From: Acidobacteriota bacterium | GTDB taxonomy: Bacteria > Acidobacteriota > JAAYUB01 | Assembly (NCBI GenBank): GCA_018001935.1 | Contig: JAGNHB010000008.1 | Coordinates: 62,001 to 126,000 of the forward strand | Length of the DNA: 64,000 nucleotides | Reading direction: 5' to 3' | In this document: positions 1-10,672 of the stretch, piece after piece | Position numbering within the stretch: position 1 is the first letter of the stretch | Layout of the letters: each line of letters opens with the position of its first letter | Made by a program: the position numbers and the translations under genes | The notes under the pieces: generated by a model | Told to the model about the DNA's origin: nothing | Database searches by the model: none | What the model saw: the letters and a program-made list of their open reading frames with translations, nothing else

Positions 1-471
1 GGTCCCTGCCCCGTGGAAGCAGAGGAAGAAGGACCCGGGGCGCTTCTTCAGGGCGGCTTCCAGCGGCCCGCCGGAAATCTCGGTGGCCCGGAGCGCCCAG
101 AGCAGGCGGTCGCCGTGGTCCGGCGCCTCGTACTGCTCGAGCCGCCCGGGGACGACCTCCAGGGAGTCCAGCGCCAGAAGCCGCCGCACGTGACGGAGGA
201 AGGTGCACTTTTTCCCGTTCGGTTCCAGGGCCACCACGCGCCGCTCCGGGAACCGGGCGGCCAGCACGACGGCCACCACCCCGTTTCCCGAGCCGATGTC
301 CACGCCCGTGGCCCACGGGTAGGCCGCCACCCCTTCCGCGGCGGCCCGGGTGGTTTCCAGCAGTTCCCGCCGGAAACCCGCCGGGTCGCGAAACCCGGTG
401 AGCCTCAGCCGGCGGTTCCAGCGGAACAGTTCGTCGATGTACCGGTTCAGAAGACGGGTGTCACCCGGCAT
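1..471 (-). CDS. rsmG: 16S rRNA (guanine-527-N7) methyltransferase, 3' end outside window
   Basis: N-terminal 157 codons of a GidB/RsmG-type SAM-dependent methyltransferase; the C-terminus lies beyond position 1. I read this by translating the complement from the ATG at 471. Visible features are the family N-terminus (RLRLTGFRDP, residues 21-30), the SAM-binding motif I VDIGSGNG (57-64) and a following acidic motif ALEPNGKK (81-88). The enzyme would methylate G527 of 16S rRNA. The ATG overlaps the end of tatC by 11 bp, so it is the last visible gene of the mutA-mutB-tatA-tatC run and probably translationally coupled. A related class I methyltransferase cannot be excluded because the C-terminal half is missing. 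Confidence 0.8.
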   Translation of the reverse strand, partial: MPGDTRLLNRYIDELFRWNRRLRLTGFRDPAGFRRELLETTRAAAEGVAAYPWATGVDIGSGNGVVAVVLAARFPERRVVALEPNGKKCTFLRHVRRLLALDSLEVVPGRLEQYEAPDHGDRLLWALRATEISGGPLEAALKKRPGSFFLCFHGAGT

Positions 472-1210
472 GGCGGGCCCGGCGACGGGTGATGAGCCAG
501 CACAGGATGACGCTGACCAGGTAGAGCAGGATCATCGGGGCGGCGAAGATGAAGAGGTTCACCACGTCGGTGGTGGGGGAGATGATGGCCGCCAGGATGA
601 AGATGATGAGGATGGCGTGGCGGAGGGTCTTGATCATGAACCGGGGCGTGAGGATCTTCATCATCGCCAGGAAGGAGACGATGATGGGCATCTGGAAGAC
701 GGCCCCCATCCCCAGGATGACCATCATGGCGAAGTCGAAGTACTCGTCCATGCTGATCTGGGGGTTGTACGGCCGTCCCACCCCGATGAGGAAGCTGCAG
801 GCGGCGGGGAAGGCGACCCGGTAGGCGAAGGTGCACCCGGCGAGGAACAGGAGGGACGAGAAGAACACGAAGGGGACGAACCAGCGCCTCTCCTTCTGGT
901 ACAGTCCGGGGGAGATGAAGCGCCAGAGCTGGTAGATGATGACGGGGGCGCTGAGAAAAACGGCGAAGCAGAACGCCACCTTGAGGGAGACGGTGAAGGG
1001 TTCCTGGAGCCGGAGGAACACCAGGGTGGACCCTTTGGGGAGGTGCCGGAGAAGGGGAAGGGCCAGCTGCCCGTAGATCCAGTCGTTGAAGGCGAAGGTC
1101 ACGCCGAAGGCCACGGCCACGGCGATCACGGAGTACAGCAGGCAGGACCGCAGTTCCTGCAGGTGCTCGAGAAGGGTCATCTTCCGCAGTTCGTTGTTCG
1201 CTTCCGCCAT
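461..1210 (-). CDS. tatC: Sec-independent protein translocase TatC
   Basis: Multispanning membrane core of the twin-arginine translocase, which recognises RR signal peptides and works with TatA. The 249-residue length is normal. The N-terminus carries the conserved cytoplasmic motif LLEHLQELR (about residues 13-21), and six hydrophobic segments follow, with the family stretch FISPGLYQKERRW (about 98-110) in the first cytoplasmic half. It lies 78 bp downstream of tatA on the same strand, so this is a minimal TatA-TatC pair; no separate tatB is seen. The stop overlaps the start of rsmG. Confidence 0.96.
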   Translation of the reverse strand: MAEANNELRKMTLLEHLQELRSCLLYSVIAVAVAFGVTFAFNDWIYGQLALPLLRHLPKGSTLVFLRLQEPFTVSLKVAFCFAVFLSAPVIIYQLWRFISPGLYQKERRWFVPFVFFSSLLFLAGCTFAYRVAFPAACSFLIGVGRPYNPQISMDEYFDFAMMVILGMGAVFQMPIIVSFLAMMKILTPRFMIKTLRHAILIIFILAAIISPTTDVVNLFIFAAPMILLYLVSVILCWLITRRRARHAG

Positions 1211-1288
1211 GGTTGTGATGCGAGGTCCTTTCCGTGATTCGAAGGGAGGGGAAAGACCCGCGGGAGGTGCACCGCGGGCCCGGAGATA

Positions 1289-1570
1289 TCATCCGCCGAG
1301 GTTTCGCCCCATGTCCGGTCCCGGCGGGTCGGCGGGGGGGGGCGTGCCCTGCCCGGGGACGGCCGCCCCCTCGCCTTCCGCCTGGAAACGTTCCTGGGCC
1401 TTCTCCGCCTCGACTTCCTCCTCGAGGGTGTTCTTGATGTCGTTCGTGGCGCGCTTGAACTCCCCCATGACCCGGCCCAGGGTCTTCCCGATCTCGGGAA
1501 GTTTCCGGGGGCCGAACAGGAGAAGGGCGACCAGGAAAATCGCCATCAGTTCAGGCAGTCCGAGGTTCAT
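1289..1570 (-). CDS. tatA: Sec-independent protein translocase TatA/TatE
   Basis: A 93-residue TatA-type subunit that would oligomerise to form the Tat pore with TatC. The start at 1570 gives the standard N-terminus MNLGLPELMAIFLVALLLF, a single membrane span, then the FGPRKLPEIGKTLGR hinge and amphipathic helix. A charged helix (EEEVEAEKAQERFQ) and a Pro/Gly-rich disordered tail follow. A longer upstream reading exists but would overlap mutB and lacks the family N-terminus. It begins 13 bp after the mutB stop, with a possible Shine-Dalgarno inside the mutB end, so it is probably cotranscribed with the mutase genes. Confidence 0.94.
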   Translation of the reverse strand: MNLGLPELMAIFLVALLLFGPRKLPEIGKTLGRVMGEFKRATNDIKNTLEEEVEAEKAQERFQAEGEGAAVPGQGTPPPADPPGPDMGRNLGG

Positions 1571-1583
1571 TGCAGCACTCTTT

Positions 1584-3755
1584 TCACCGGTTTTCCAGGA
1601 GGTCCAGGATTTTTCCCGCCGCCACGGTGATGACGGTCCCGGGGCCGAAGATGGCCGCGGCACCGTGATCCCGCAGGTAGTCGTAATCCTGGGAGGGGAT
1701 CACTCCGCCCACCACCACCAGGATGTCCTCCCGGCCGAGTTGCCGCAACCACCCCGCCAGCTGGGGCAGCAGGGTCTTGTGACCGGCGGCCAGCGAGGAC
1801 ATCCCCACGACGTGGACGTCGTTCTCCACGGCCATGCGGGCCGCTTCCTCGGGGGTCTGGAAGAGGGGGCCGATGTCCACGTCGAAGCCGAGGTCGGCAT
1901 AGGCGGTGGCCACGACCTTTGCGCCGCGGTCGTGCCCGTCCTGCCCCATCTTGGCGACGAGGATGCGGGGCCGACGGCCCTCCCGCTGTTCAAATTCGTC
2001 GGCGCGCCGACGAACGGTCTCCACTTCCGCCGGGTTTCCGAATTCCGATGCGTACACGCCCGATATGCTCCTGATGACGGCCTGGTGACGGCCGAAGACG
2101 GTTTCGAGGGCCGAGGAGATCTCCCCGAGGGAAGCCCTCGCCCTGGCGGCGTTCACGGAAAGCTCCAACAGGTTGCCCTCTCCGGACCCCGCGCAGCGGA
2201 CGAGGGCGTCCAGGGCCTGCCGGACGTCGGCCTCGTTCCGTTCGGCGCGCAGCTTCTCGAGGCGTCGGATCTGGGCCTGCCGGACGGCGGTGTTGTCCAC
2301 TTCCAGGATGGGGATGGGTTTCTCCTTGTCCAGGCGGTAGCGGTTGACGCCGACGATGGTCTCGCTGCCCGAGTCGATGTGGGCCTGCTTGCGCGCGGCC
2401 GACTCCTCGATGCGCATCTTGGGGAGCCCGGTGGCGATGGCCCGGGCCATCCCGCCGAGGGACTCGACCTCCCGGATGTGGCCCCAGGAGCGCTTGAGGA
2501 GGGCGTCGGTCAGCGACTCCACGTAGAAGGAACCCCCCCAGGGGTCGATGACCTGGCAGATCCCGGTCTCGGTCTGGAGGTAGATCTGCGTGTTGCGGGC
2601 GATCCGGGCCGAAAAGTCGGTGGGGAGGGCGATGGCCTCGTCCAGGGAGTTGGTGTGGAGGGACTGCGTGTGACCCAGGGCGGCGGCCATGGCCTCGATG
2701 ACGGTGCGCGCGACGTTGTTGTAGGGGTCCTGTTCCGTCAGGCTCCAGCCGGAGGTCTGGGAGTGGGTCCGCAGGGCCATGGACTTGGGGTCCTTCGGGT
2801 TGAAGCCCTTGATGAGCTTGGCCCACAGCACCCGGGCGGCGCGCATCTTGGCCACTTCCATGAAGTAGTTCATCCCGATGCCCCAGAAGAAGGACAGCCG
2901 CGGGGCGAAGGCGTCGATGTCGATCCCGGCCTTGATCCCGGTGCGGACGTACTCCACGCCGTCCGCCAGGGTGTAGGCCAGCTCGAGGTCCGCCGACGCG
3001 CCGGCCTCCTGCATGTGATATCCGGATATGCTGATACTGTTGAACTTGGGCATCTTCCGGGAGGTGTAGGCGAAGATGTCGGCGATGATGCGCATGGAGG
3101 GGTCGGGCGGGTAGATGTAGGTGTTGCGCACCATGAATTCCTTCAGGATGTCGTTCTGGATGGTCCCCGCCAGCTGCTCCGGCTTGACGCCCTGCTCCTC
3201 CGCGGCGAGGATGTAGAAAGCCATGACGGGCAGGACGGCCCCGTTCATGGTCATGGACACCGACATCCGGTCCAGGGGGATGCCGTCGAAGAGGATCTTC
3301 ATGTCCAGGATGGAGTCCACGGCCACGCCGGCCTTGCCCACGTCGCCCTCGACCCGGGGGTGGTCCGAATCGTACCCGCGGTGGGTGGCCAGGTCGAACG
3401 CGATGGAGAGCCCTTTCTGCCCGGCGGCGAGGTTCCGGCGGTAGAAGGCATTGCTCTCCTCCGCCGTGGAGAAACCCGCGTACTGGCGGATGGTCCAGGG
3501 TCGGACCACGTACATGGTGGCGTAAGGCCCTCGGAGGAAAGGGGGGATCCCGGCGGTGTAGGGGAGGTGCTCCGCGGCGGCGAGGTCGGCCGGGGTGTAG
3601 AGCGGCCGGACGCTCACCTGCTCCATGGTTCGCCAGGCGAGTTCCTCGAGCGGCTTCCCCGCCTCCCGCTCGGCGCGGGCCTTCCACGCGTCGATGGTGG
3701 ACGGGGTGACGACCGGTTCGAAGGGTATGTTCTGAAAGTCGGGGATGGGGCTCAT
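1584..3755 (-). CDS. mutB: Methylmalonyl-CoA mutase large (catalytic) subunit
   Basis: Adenosylcobalamin-dependent isomerase interconverting (R)-methylmalonyl-CoA and succinyl-CoA, in propionate metabolism or formation. The 723 residues comprise the TIM-barrel CoA-binding domain (with [18 protein letters not shown] at about 105-122) and a C-terminal B12-binding domain starting near [18 protein letters not shown]. The DGHDRG sequence supplies the DxHxxG lower cobalt ligand, so this is the active subunit. Its ATG overlaps the stop of mutA as ATGA, the classic coupling of the heterodimer. No epimerase or MeaB-type GTPase chaperone gene is next to it in the window. Confidence 0.97.
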   Translation of the reverse strand: MSPIPDFQNIPFEPVVTPSTIDAWKARAEREAGKPLEELAWRTMEQVSVRPLYTPADLAAAEHLPYTAGIPPFLRGPYATMYVVRPWTIRQYAGFSTAEESNAFYRRNLAAGQKGLSIAFDLATHRGYDSDHPRVEGDVGKAGVAVDSILDMKILFDGIPLDRMSVSMTMNGAVLPVMAFYILAAEEQGVKPEQLAGTIQNDILKEFMVRNTYIYPPDPSMRIIADIFAYTSRKMPKFNSISISGYHMQEAGASADLELAYTLADGVEYVRTGIKAGIDIDAFAPRLSFFWGIGMNYFMEVAKMRAARVLWAKLIKGFNPKDPKSMALRTHSQTSGWSLTEQDPYNNVARTVIEAMAAALGHTQSLHTNSLDEAIALPTDFSARIARNTQIYLQTETGICQVIDPWGGSFYVESLTDALLKRSWGHIREVESLGGMARAIATGLPKMRIEESAARKQAHIDSGSETIVGVNRYRLDKEKPIPILEVDNTAVRQAQIRRLEKLRAERNEADVRQALDALVRCAGSGEGNLLELSVNAARARASLGEISSALETVFGRHQAVIRSISGVYASEFGNPAEVETVRRRADEFEQREGRRPRILVAKMGQDGHDRGAKVVATAYADLGFDVDIGPLFQTPEEAARMAVENDVHVVGMSSLAAGHKTLLPQLAGWLRQLGREDILVVVGGVIPSQDYDYLRDHGAAAIFGPGTVITVAAGKILDLLENR

Positions 3756-5863
3756 GACAACACTCCTGTCCGTTTCATGATGGTTTCGAGCACCGCGCGG
3801 CAGTTGGCGCGAAGGTGGATGAACTCGTCCACGCCCGCCTCGCGGTGCGCGTCGACCTGGGCCTCGGGGTACCCGGCCAGCACGATGAAGAGGTCGGGCC
3901 GCACCGCCCGGGCGGCTTCGACGAAAGGCGTCACCAGCGCGGGGTAGGTGTCGTCGGTTGAACAGAGGACCGCGACGGGCGCCCCGGAGTCCACGGCGGC
4001 CTTGGCGGCCTCTTCGGGCGTCGGGAAGCCCTTTGGGTTGATGACGTCGAACCCGCCCGCCTGGAAAAAGCCCGCGGAAAAATCGGCCCGGGCCCGGTGC
4101 TGGGCGCCCGGCCCCATGTTGGCCAGGAACACGAACGGGCGCCGCCCGGTCTTTTCACGCCAGGCATCGGCGGCCTGCCGGAGCGTTTCAAAACCCTCGG
4201 CGAGCCGGCGCGGCCGGACGGGGGTGACGGCGACGGGGTCACCCTTGTCGGGGAAGAACCGCCGGGTGAGGGCGGCGAGGTCGGCCCCCGCTGCGGCGGC
4301 CGCGACGGCGGCACGGACCCTGTCGGGCCCGGCGGGGGGCGGGGCGTCCAGGGGGCCGGCTCCCGCGACGGCGTCTTGAATCGCCGGGCCGGCGGCCGAA
4401 CCGGGACCGGGGCCCCAGGGTTCCCCGTCCTCGTCCCGGAGGGGGGTCTCGTCGAGGTTGGGGTACATGTTGACGCCCAGGAGGGTGTCCTTTCGCCGGT
4501 CGACGTTCTCCACCCGTTTGCGGTAAACGGCTTCCGTCTCGGCCTGGGGGTACCCTTCCCGAAGGGCCGCACCCATCCCGCCCCGGCGCTCGATCTGGCG
4601 GAAAAGCTCCCAGGCTTTCCCGGCCAGTTCCAGGGTCAGGGCCTCCACGTACCAGGACCCGCCGGCGGGGTCGATGACCTGGGCCATCCGGGCTTCCTCC
4701 GCGAGGATGACCTGGATGTTCCGGGAGAGGCGCCGGGAGAACGCCCCCGGCGTCCGCGCCGGCGCGTCGAAGAGACCCGTGTCCAGGCTGTCGGCGCCGC
4801 CGGCCACGGCACTGAAGGCTTCCGTGGTCGCCCGGAGGATGTTGGTGTGAGGGTCGAGCCGGGAGAGGTTCCAGTCGGCGACCCGGGCGTGGGCCACCAT
4901 CCGGGCGGCCGCCTCGCCGCCGCCGGAGGCCAGCACGACGTTGGACCACACGAGGCGGGCGGCCCGGAGCTTGGCGATCTCCAGGAAGAACTGGGGCCCC
5001 ACGGCGAAAGTGAAGCGGATGGAGCCGGCGGCCTCGTTGACCCCCAGGCCCCGCCCCGTCATCTCGCGGAGGTACTCCGTCCCGGTGGCGGCGGCGAAGG
5101 CCACCTCCTGGACGGCGTTAGCGCCGGCCTCCTGCCACCGGTCCGCGCGGACGGCCACCGTCCTCAGGCGAGGGAAGGCTGCGGCGGCCCACGCCGCCAG
5201 GTCCGCCAACGTGTCATAGCGGGCGGAGAGGCTTCCCTCCAGGCGGCCGGCCGCGGCCAAATCGCCCAGCGGGTCGCACTCGACGGCGCCCGCCAGCCGG
5301 TCCCCGGGCAAACCCTTCTTCGCGGCCAGGGCGGCCAGCATCGCGGCGGCGGCACCGGCCTCCCCGCCGGACTGGATAAAAACGGGCGTTCGCCCGAGAT
5401 CGCAGCCGTCCAGGGCTCGCAGCCACTCCGACACGGTTTGCAGAGGCCGGTTTCCTCCCTCCCCGCCGTGCCGGGCGAGGCAGAGATTGACAGCGGTCTC
5501 GCCGTTGTCGAGGCCCTGGCGGAGGGCGGCGTTGATGGTCTCGGGGTCGGGCAGGCAGGTCAGGGGGCTGACCGCCCAGGGGTCGGCCACGAAGCCGGCC
5601 GGGCGGGTCCCCCTGACATAGGGGGGGGCCCCGGGGAAGGACCCGGGAACCGGGCTGCCCTGGAGGTCCTCGGCGTTGTAGATGGGCCTGAGGGTGATGC
5701 CCTCGTAGGTCGGCGTGAACATCTTCCGGTCGAAGGGCGCGTCCTTGAGGAGGGCGGTCGCCTCCTTCTTCCAGTCCTCATACCCGGGGGGGGTGAAATC
5801 CGCGGCCAGGTCGAGCCTGTCCTCGACCCCGGGTGTCGCGTGGTCAGGTTTTTCGTTGTTCAT
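3752..5863 (-). CDS. mutA: Methylmalonyl-CoA mutase small subunit
   Basis: Structural partner of MutB, about 703 residues. It has the mutase barrel (for example [10 protein letters not shown] and [11 protein letters not shown] near the middle). Its C-terminal Rossmann domain reads [14 protein letters not shown] where MutB has the cobalt-ligand motif, so the B12-binding histidine arrangement is lost, as expected for the non-catalytic chain. I chose the ATG at 5863: a GAGG ribosome site sits 5 nt upstream, whereas the GTG at 5869 would overlap that site. A TATAAT-like -10 on the minus strand lies at 5901-5896, with only a poor -35 upstream. It heads the mutA-mutB-tatA-tatC-rsmG run. Confidence 0.95.
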   Translation of the reverse strand: MNNEKPDHATPGVEDRLDLAADFTPPGYEDWKKEATALLKDAPFDRKMFTPTYEGITLRPIYNAEDLQGSPVPGSFPGAPPYVRGTRPAGFVADPWAVSPLTCLPDPETINAALRQGLDNGETAVNLCLARHGGEGGNRPLQTVSEWLRALDGCDLGRTPVFIQSGGEAGAAAAMLAALAAKKGLPGDRLAGAVECDPLGDLAAAGRLEGSLSARYDTLADLAAWAAAAFPRLRTVAVRADRWQEAGANAVQEVAFAAATGTEYLREMTGRGLGVNEAAGSIRFTFAVGPQFFLEIAKLRAARLVWSNVVLASGGGEAAARMVAHARVADWNLSRLDPHTNILRATTEAFSAVAGGADSLDTGLFDAPARTPGAFSRRLSRNIQVILAEEARMAQVIDPAGGSWYVEALTLELAGKAWELFRQIERRGGMGAALREGYPQAETEAVYRKRVENVDRRKDTLLGVNMYPNLDETPLRDEDGEPWGPGPGSAAGPAIQDAVAGAGPLDAPPPAGPDRVRAAVAAAAAGADLAALTRRFFPDKGDPVAVTPVRPRRLAEGFETLRQAADAWREKTGRRPFVFLANMGPGAQHRARADFSAGFFQAGGFDVINPKGFPTPEEAAKAAVDSGAPVAVLCSTDDTYPALVTPFVEAARAVRPDLFIVLAGYPEAQVDAHREAGVDEFIHLRANCRAVLETIMKRTGVLS

Positions 5864-5940
5864 GAACACCTCTTCAGAAAGTCGATCGGCCTTTCATTAT
5901 AGTCAGTTTTCCCGGTCCGGCGTAACTTTTTTCTGGACCC

Positions 5941-5969
5941 TTGAATTCGGCGGTCGGATCTGCTAGATT
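5941..5969 (+). promoter_or_regulatory. Candidate sigma-70 promoter for the zinc-ribbon gene
   Basis: TTGAAT at 5941-5946 and TAGATT at 5964-5969 are separated by 17 bp. The predicted transcript would start near 5976, about 50 nt before the ATG at 6026. The intergenic stretch also holds the divergent mutA promoter candidate, so transcription runs outwards in both directions. Confidence 0.5.
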
Positions 5970-6025
5970 GCGGCCGTAAGGGTCAGAAATCGAGCAGGCT
6001 CGGATCTCGGGTTCCGGAGAAAGCC

Positions 6026-7138
6026 ATGATTTGCCCCAAGTGCGGCTTCGAACAGGACGACGGGCGGGCGGAGTGCGTCCGGTGCATGGTGGTCTTCAGC
6101 AAATTCGAGGCGCTCCTCAAGCGGAAGGAGCAGTCCAACGCCCGCTACTCGCCGCAGCCCGGCGAGGAATCCGAGGAATCCCCCGACGCCGGCGGCGAGC
6201 CGAACGGGTCCGTCCAGGCCGCGCTGTCCCCCGAAACCGTTGCCGACCTTCAGCGACGGGTCCGGCGGATCCAGGACAGCCTCGACGGCATGAACCGCTT
6301 CCAGGAATCCCTGCTCCAGGAGATGGACCGCCAGAAGGGCCGCATCCGCGACCTCTTCAACCTCTTCACCGGCCTGCGCGACGCCGTGGACCACCAGGTC
6401 CTCCAGATCCAGGGCGGCCTGCAGCCGGTCGTCCAGGCTTTTCGGACCGTGGAGGCGGCCATCACCGACGGGGTCGAGCTCCGGGCGCTCCGGGAGGAGA
6501 TCCGGAACCTCTCCGAGCGGATGGACGACCTGGCTCCCCTTCGCCAGGCGGCGGTGGAGGCCGAACGGCTCTTCCCCAAGCTGGATCAGCTCGAAGCGGT
6601 TCACCGGGAACTGCGTGGCATGATGACCGGCCGGGTCGACGTCCCGGGGGATTCGCCCGGCTCCGACCTGGTCATGATGCGGATGGAACTCCAGGCGCTC
6701 CGCTCCGAGGTCCGGACCCTCATGGACCAGTCCCTGGGCGGCAAACAACCGCCCAAGGCCCCGGGTGAGCACAGCCGGGCCGAACTGGACAAGCGCCTGG
6801 CGGAACTGGTCCGGCGGCTCGACGCCCTCGGCAAGACCCGGGAGGAGGAGGCCGCCCGGCGCGACGAGTTCGCCCGGGGCTTCGAGAACCGGTTGAAAGA
6901 AGTGGAGGAGACGGTGCTTTCCCTGTCCGACGGCGGATCGTCGAGCCGGGAGTTTCAGGATCGGATGACGGCCCTCTCGGCGGAGATGGTCTCGACCCGG
7001 CAGGCCCTGCGGGCGGTCCAGGAGAACTCGGCCGCCCGCCACGACGACATCCTGGAAATCCGCGCCCAACTCGATTCCACCCGCGACCTCCTCGACCGGA
7101 TCCGGTCGGCCTGGGACCACTCCTCCCCCGCGCGGTGA
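6026..7138 (+). CDS. Zinc-ribbon protein with long coiled coil, function unknown
   Basis: A 370-residue soluble protein that I do not recognise as a named family. It begins with a zinc-ribbon-like knuckle pair, C3-x2-C6 and C17-x2-C20, followed by a short acidic linker (residues 45-65). Most of the remainder (about 70-365) is charged heptad-like helix, for example repeated RRVRRIQDSLDGM and LAELVRRLDALGK segments, so it is predicted coiled coil. No signal peptide or membrane span is visible. The ATG is preceded by GGAGAAAGCC, a weak ribosome site. It is followed by the sensor kinase at 7208 on the same strand, but nothing shows a functional link. Confidence 0.75.
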   Translation: MICPKCGFEQDDGRAECVRCMVVFSKFEALLKRKEQSNARYSPQPGEESEESPDAGGEPNGSVQAALSPETVADLQRRVRRIQDSLDGMNRFQESLLQEMDRQKGRIRDLFNLFTGLRDAVDHQVLQIQGGLQPVVQAFRTVEAAITDGVELRALREEIRNLSERMDDLAPLRQAAVEAERLFPKLDQLEAVHRELRGMMTGRVDVPGDSPGSDLVMMRMELQALRSEVRTLMDQSLGGKQPPKAPGEHSRAELDKRLAELVRRLDALGKTREEEAARRDEFARGFENRLKEVEETVLSLSDGGSSSREFQDRMTALSAEMVSTRQALRAVQENSAARHDDILEIRAQLDSTRDLLDRIRSAWDHSSPAR

Positions 7139-7207
7139 CGGGTCCGCCGCCTTGCCCGGTGCCGCCCCGCCGGCAGCGGGACGTTCCCGACCCGGAAATG
7201 GTGGCTG

Positions 7208-10200
7208 TTGGTGATCAAGCGCGGAACCCTCCTTCTGGCATGGTTTCTCCTGGCCCTGGCCCCGGGGTTCGAGGCGGTGTGCGCCGCGCCCGGCGGCTAT
7301 TTCCGCGTCGGCTCCCTGTCCCTGGCCGAGGGCCTGTCCCAGGCCTCGGTTTACTGCACCATGCAGGACAGCACGGGATTCATGTGGTTCGGCACCCAGG
7401 ACGGGTTGAACCGTTACGACGGCTATCGCTTCACTGTCCACCGCAAGATCGCGGGCGACGGGACCTCGCTCCCCGACAACTACGTCATCACGCTGGCCGA
7501 GCACCCCCGGGGCACCCTCTGGGCGGGGACCCGGGCCGGCCTGTGGCGGCTCGACCTCCGCACGGGGGCGTCCCGGCGGGTGACCTGGCCGTCCGATGCG
7601 GAACTTCCCGGCGGGCCGGGCCAGGTTCAAACCCTCCTGCCGTGGGGCGATTATCTCTGGGCGGGCGTCCGAAACGCGGGCCTGTACCGGGTGGATTGTT
7701 TCGGCGGGCAGGCGGTCCGCGCTCCCTTTCCCGCCGGGGCCCGTCCCTGGCGCAGCGTCATGGCCCTCGCACCCCGGGACCGGGGGTCGTTCTGGGTCGG
7801 GACCGAGGGCGGCCTGGCGCGCTATGAGCCCGCGACCGCCCGGTGGGAAACCGTCCCGCTCGGGGCGCCGGCCGCGCCGTTCGCCGACGCCGCGCTCGTC
7901 CAGGCCCTCCTGCCGGACACCGACGGGTCGCTGTGGGTGGGGACCCGCGGCGGTCTCTGCCGCCTGCCCCCCGGCGGCCGGGCCCCGGACTGGCTGCCGG
8001 TGTCGCCCTCCGACCCCGCCGCCTTGAGCGACGCCAACGTGCAATCCCTCTTCCGGGCCCGGGACGGAGCCGTGTGGGTGGGGACCCGGGACGGCGGGGT
8101 GTGCCGCCGGGACCCCGTATCGGCGCGGTTCACCCGCTTCGCCCACGACCCGGCCGACACGCTTTCCCTGAGTGGAAGCACCGTGCTGAGCCTCTTCGAG
8201 GACGCCGGGGGGGTGATCTGGGTGGGGACCTGGGCCGCCGGGGTGGACCGCCTGAGGATCGTCCCCTTCGAGTACTTCCAGTACGTCCCGGAGAGACCCC
8301 ACGGCCTCGGCGGGAAGAACATCCGGGCCGTCCTCTGCGCCGCGTCCGGCCTCGTCTGGGTCGGCACCAGCGAGCAGGGGCTCGACTGCCTGGATCGAAG
8401 GACAGGGACCTTCCGTCACTATCGGAACAACCCCTCCGACCCGTTCAGCCTGGTGGACAACCGCCGGGTCTGGGCCCTGGCCGAGGGCGCGGACGGCTCG
8501 ATCTGGGTCGGCACGGGGGGCTTCGGCCTGGACCGGATGGACCCCTCCACGGGCCGTTTCTCCCACTACCGGCACGACCCCGACCGCCCCGACAGCCTCG
8601 TCAACGATTTCGTGAAAACGCTCCTGGTGGACCCGCGGGGCAAAGTCTGGGTCGGCACGGAGGCCGGCCTCGCGTGCCTGGACCCGGAGATCGGGCGCTT
8701 TCGCTCCTACCCGCTGGAGAAAGCCCCCGACGGTTCTCCGCACCCCACCCGGGTGGATTTTCTCTGCCTCGACCGCTCGGGGGCCCTCTGGGCCGCGAGC
8801 CAGTCCTCGGGCCTCTTCCGGCTGGACCCGGCGTCGGGCACCGTCCTGAGCTTCCAGCACGACGAGTCGAACCCGGCGAGCCTGAGCAACAATTCCGCCA
8901 CGTGCATCTACGAGGACCGGGCCGGCAACCTCTGGGTGGGGACCTGGGGCGGCGGCCTGGACTGCCTGGAGGCGGGCGCGGCGCAACGGGGGCGGACGGT
9001 TTTCCGGCACTTCACGCCGGACCGCGGCGTGCACGCCTACAACATCTCCGGGATCACCGAGGACGCCTCGGGGGCCCTCTGGGTGAGTTCGTCCATCGGC
9101 CTGTTCCGGCTGGACCCGAAGACGGGGGTCACCGGGTTCTACGACCGCCGGGACGGTTTCCCGGACTGCAACTTCAACCCCGTGGCCTTCTGCCGCACCC
9201 GGTCCAGCGAGATCGTCCTGGGCGGTCTCGCGGGTCTCACCATCCTCGACCCCGCCCGCTTCCGCGTCAACACCCACGTGCCCACCGTGGTGCTGACGGC
9301 CTTTCTGAAATCCAACCGCCCCGTCGCCCTCGACGTCCCCGCGGAAACCCTGGAGCGGCTCACCCTGGAACACCACGACCGCGTCGTCTCCTTCGAGTTC
9401 TCCGCCCTGGATTTCAGCGCTCCCGACAAGCACCGCTACGCCTACCGCCTCGAGGGCTTCGACAAGGACTGGGTCTACACGACGGCCGCCAACCGGACCG
9501 CCACGTTCACCAACCTCGACCCGGGGACGTACGTGCTCCGGGTGAAGGGGTCCAACAACGACGGGGTGTGGAACGAGACCGGCCTGTCGCTGACCCTCGT
9601 GGTCACGCCGCCGTTCTGGCGGACCTGGTACGCCTACGTCGCCTACGTTGCGGCGGGGCTGGGCCTGGTGCTGTTCCTCGCCCGGGTCAAGAGCCAGCGG
9701 CACCAGCGGGAGATCGCCTTTCACCGCCGGGAACTCGAGTACCAGCGCCTCAAGACGGAGTGGCTCGAAAAGGTGGACCGGCTCAAGGACGACTTCCTGG
9801 CCAACACGTCGCACGAGCTGCGCACCCCGCTGACGTCCCTGGTCGGCTACGCGCACCTGGTCCGGAAGAAGCTCCGCCGGGTCGTCTTCAACCCCGAGTG
9901 CACCGACGCCGCCCGCCGCGAGAAGGCCGCCGCCCAGGTCCTGGAGAACATCGACATCCTCCTGGCCGAGAGCCGCCGCCTCACCATCCTGATCGAGGAC
10001 CTCCTGGACCTCAACGGCCTGGAGAGCAACACGGCGATGTGGGAGGAAGCCCCCGTGGACGTCGGGGAGGTGGTGGAGAGCGTCCTGAACGAGCTGGGCC
10101 CGAGCTTCCGGGAGAAGTCGTTGACCGTGGGCGTCGAGCTGCAGGACGCGCCGGAGGTCCCCGGGGACCGCGCGCGCCTGCGGCAAGTGGTCTGGAATCT

Positions 10201-10672
10201 GGTGTCCAACGCCGGGAAGTTCACGCCGCCCGGCGGGGCGGTGAAGGTGTCCCTGGAGTACCATGCCAACGGGGACCGGCCGCGGTCGCTTCGGCCGGGG
10301 CGGGGGGAGTTCATCCACGGGCCGGGGCCTGCCGAGGCGCGGCGGGAGGCGTCCCGGGCCGGCGGTGGCGGGCGGGCGCCGGCGGGGGGCGAGATCCGGG
10401 TCACGGTGGAGGACACCGGACTGGGCCTCGACGCGTCGGACTGCGAGGCCGTGTTCCAGCGCTTCCGCCAGGTCGGGGACACCCTGACCGCCAAGCCCAA
10501 GGGCGTCGGGCTGGGCCTGCCCATCTGCAAGCGGATCGTCGAGCACCACGGGGGCCGCATCTGGGCCGAGCAACGTCCCGGCGGCGGGGCGGTTTTCCGC
10601 TTCACACTGCCGCTCGAGCCCCGGGTCTCGGAATCGACGGGGAAACTTCGCCGCCGGGACTCCGGGGCATAG
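7208..10672 (+). CDS. Two-component propeller sensor histidine kinase
   Basis: A 1154-residue membrane sensor kinase. An N-terminal signal peptide (LLLAWFLLALAPGFEAVCA) leads to periplasmic Reg_prop beta-propeller repeats (IWVGT/LWVGT motifs through about residue 690), a Y_Y_Y domain (about 735-800), one membrane span (about 803-826), then HisKA with phospho-acceptor H869 (SHELRTPLTS) and an HATPase with N box NLVSNAGKF (about 997-1005) and DTGLGL (about 1070). There is no fused receiver. An unusual Gly/Arg/Pro-rich insertion of roughly 45 residues lies between the N and G1 boxes. The start is uncertain: TTG at 7208 or GTG at 7211, without a clear ribosome site. No cognate regulator is adjacent. 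Confidence 0.93.
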   Translation: MVIKRGTLLLAWFLLALAPGFEAVCAAPGGYFRVGSLSLAEGLSQASVYCTMQDSTGFMWFGTQDGLNRYDGYRFTVHRKIAGDGTSLPDNYVITLAEHPRGTLWAGTRAGLWRLDLRTGASRRVTWPSDAELPGGPGQVQTLLPWGDYLWAGVRNAGLYRVDCFGGQAVRAPFPAGARPWRSVMALAPRDRGSFWVGTEGGLARYEPATARWETVPLGAPAAPFADAALVQALLPDTDGSLWVGTRGGLCRLPPGGRAPDWLPVSPSDPAALSDANVQSLFRARDGAVWVGTRDGGVCRRDPVSARFTRFAHDPADTLSLSGSTVLSLFEDAGGVIWVGTWAAGVDRLRIVPFEYFQYVPERPHGLGGKNIRAVLCAASGLVWVGTSEQGLDCLDRRTGTFRHYRNNPSDPFSLVDNRRVWALAEGADGSIWVGTGGFGLDRMDPSTGRFSHYRHDPDRPDSLVNDFVKTLLVDPRGKVWVGTEAGLACLDPEIGRFRSYPLEKAPDGSPHPTRVDFLCLDRSGALWAASQSSGLFRLDPASGTVLSFQHDESNPASLSNNSATCIYEDRAGNLWVGTWGGGLDCLEAGAAQRGRTVFRHFTPDRGVHAYNISGITEDASGALWVSSSIGLFRLDPKTGVTGFYDRRDGFPDCNFNPVAFCRTRSSEIVLGGLAGLTILDPARFRVNTHVPTVVLTAFLKSNRPVALDVPAETLERLTLEHHDRVVSFEFSALDFSAPDKHRYAYRLEGFDKDWVYTTAANRTATFTNLDPGTYVLRVKGSNNDGVWNETGLSLTLVVTPPFWRTWYAYVAYVAAGLGLVLFLARVKSQRHQREIAFHRRELEYQRLKTEWLEKVDRLKDDFLANTSHELRTPLTSLVGYAHLVRKKLRRVVFNPECTDAARREKAAAQVLENIDILLAESRRLTILIEDLLDLNGLESNTAMWEEAPVDVGEVVESVLNELGPSFREKSLTVGVELQDAPEVPGDRARLRQVVWNLVSNAGKFTPPGGAVKVSLEYHANGDRPRSLRPGRGEFIHGPGPAEARREASRAGGGGRAPAGGEIRVTVEDTGLGLDASDCEAVFQRFRQVGDTLTAKPKGVGLGLPICKRIVEHHGGRIWAEQRPGGGAVFRFTLPLEPRVSESTGKLRRRDSGA

